From: Halothece sp. MAG
GTDB taxonomy: Bacteria; Cyanobacteriota; Cyanobacteriia; Cyanobacteriales; Rubidibacteraceae
Assembly: GCA_018610095.1 (NCBI GenBank)
Contig: JAHEOB010000007.1
Location: 1-5,405 of the forward strand
Direction of reading: 5' to 3'
DNA: 5,405 nucleotides
How positions within the stretch are numbered: the first letter of the stretch is position 1; each line of letters opens with the position of its first letter. The translations under genes were made by a program, and so were the position numbers. The notes below the pieces were generated by a model. That model ran no database searches and was not told where the DNA came from. It worked only from the letters and a program-made list of their open reading frames with translations. Shown in pieces: positions 4,829 through 5,405 of the stretch.

Positions 4829-5405
4829 AACGTTTTGCCCCTGTTACTTGAGGTAAATTACTGGGATACTGATTGCAATAACGCCAATAAGCTAAGACGG
4901 CAAACGCGATCGCTTCTTTAAAGTTACTATCTAATCCTACCTCATCTGTGGTTTGAATCGTAGTCTTGGGAAGATGGTGTTGTAATCGCTGACGGAGATA
5001 AATGTTACGACTGCCACCGCCACATAAGAAAACGGTATCTGGAAGGGAAGGGAGAAACCTGTGATAGTCTTGGCTAATGGCAGTAACGGTTAATTCCGTA
5101 AGGGTAGCTAAAAAATCTGCTGGAGAAAGATCATGGTGTTGGGCATCATTCCAAGCGCGATCGAGGTAGGCTTCTCCAAATAATTCTCGCCCTGTGGATT
5201 TCGGTGGCGGCTGTTGGAAAAATTCATCTGCTAACCATTGTTGCAAAAGTGCTTGATTAGGAGTGCCTTGCGCTGCCCATTCTCCATTGTGATCATACTG
5301 TTGTTTCCCATTCGTCAGCCGTTGCACTGCTAAATCTAATAAACTATTTCCAGGGCCGTTATCCCAACCGTAAACTTGGCTTTCCCAATCAGGTTGGCTG
5401 CGAGG
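4797..5405 (-). CDS. anmK: Anhydro-N-acetylmuramic acid kinase, C-terminal part (5' end outside window)
   Basis: AnmK hydrolyses and phosphorylates 1,6-anhydro-N-acetylmuramic acid to MurNAc-6-phosphate with ATP, recycling cell-wall sugars in the cytoplasm. The last 202 residues are here, of a usual 370-390; the frame is open to the window edge. The GTG at 5327 is an internal valine, not the start, because family sequence continues upstream: WDNGPGNSLLDLAV (5331-5366) corresponds to the FDTGPGN motif whose Asp serves in catalysis; the Thr is Asn here. Further landmarks are PPPKSTGRELF (about 5175-5207), LTELTVTAIS, FLCGGGSRNIYL (sugar-kinase/actin-fold nucleotide site), TTDEVGLDSNFKEAIAFAVLAYWR and the closing LPQVTGAKRSTLLGEIH. 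The stop lies inside the pheA reading frame on the opposite strand. Confidence 0.93.
   Translation of the reverse strand, partial: PRSQPDWESQVYGWDNGPGNSLLDLAVQRLTNGKQQYDHNGEWAAQGTPNQALLQQWLADEFFQQPPPKSTGRELFGEAYLDRAWNDAQHHDLSPADFLATLTELTVTAISQDYHRFLPSLPDTVFLCGGGSRNIYLRQRLQHHLPKTTIQTTDEVGLDSNFKEAIAFAVLAYWRYCNQYPSNLPQVTGAKRSTLLGEIHLP
4906..4913. repeat. HIP1 octamer, in anmK
   Basis: Perfect copy, read GCG ATC GCG (Ala-Ile-Ala) in the conserved EAIAFAVLAY helix near the C-terminus. Confidence 0.9.

Noticed and set aside
5325..5327. GTG at 5327 as the anmK start
   Set aside because: The frame continues upstream to the window edge with the family's GPGN motif, so this is an internal valine.

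Overview
This window looks like cyanobacterial chromosome. Six perfect copies of the HIP1 octamer GCGATCGC sit in 5.4 kb, far above chance for an AT-leaning sequence. The glutamate-cysteine ligase is of the cyanobacterial type, there is a cyanobacterial/plastid-type DUF1997 protein, and Shine-Dalgarno sites are mostly weak or absent. A unicellular or colonial low-to-mid GC lineage is plausible, but I cannot name the genus.

Layout, left to right. (1) 1-493, minus: N-terminal 164 residues of a polyphosphate kinase 2 family protein, cut by the window edge. (2) 493-1650, minus: gshA, glutamate-cysteine ligase. Its stop and the PPK2 start share one base (TAATG), so the two are probably translated as a coupled pair. 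(3) 1722-2966, minus: an unrecognised, AT-rich, four-helix membrane protein of 414 residues, 71 bp upstream of gshA and probably cotranscribed with it. (4) 2967-3161: intergenic stretch with a factor-independent terminator, whose stem nearly equals the HrcA operator CIRCE, and an imperfect inverted repeat of about 100 bp. (5) 3162-3752, minus: DUF1997 protein. It is preceded by an easily missed 29-codon reading frame (3759-3848, minus) with a good ribosome binding site. (6) 3753-3955: divergent region, largely filled by that small frame, with a perfect 7-bp inverted repeat at 3888-3909. (7) 3956-4828, plus: pheA, prephenate dehydratase with a C-terminal ACT domain. (8) 4797-5405, minus: C-terminal 202 residues of AnmK, anhydro-N-acetylmuramic acid kinase; it overlaps the end of pheA tail to tail by 32 bp.

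How the genes work together: most are housekeeping genes (glutathione synthesis, phenylalanine synthesis, cell-wall sugar recycling). No mobile element, CRISPR array, tRNA or rRNA is visible, and I see no convincing new multi-gene system. The points most worth a second look are the 29-residue open frame ahead of DUF1997, the CIRCE-like terminator, the altered catalytic motifs in the PPK2 domain, and the dyad in the 2967-3161 gap.
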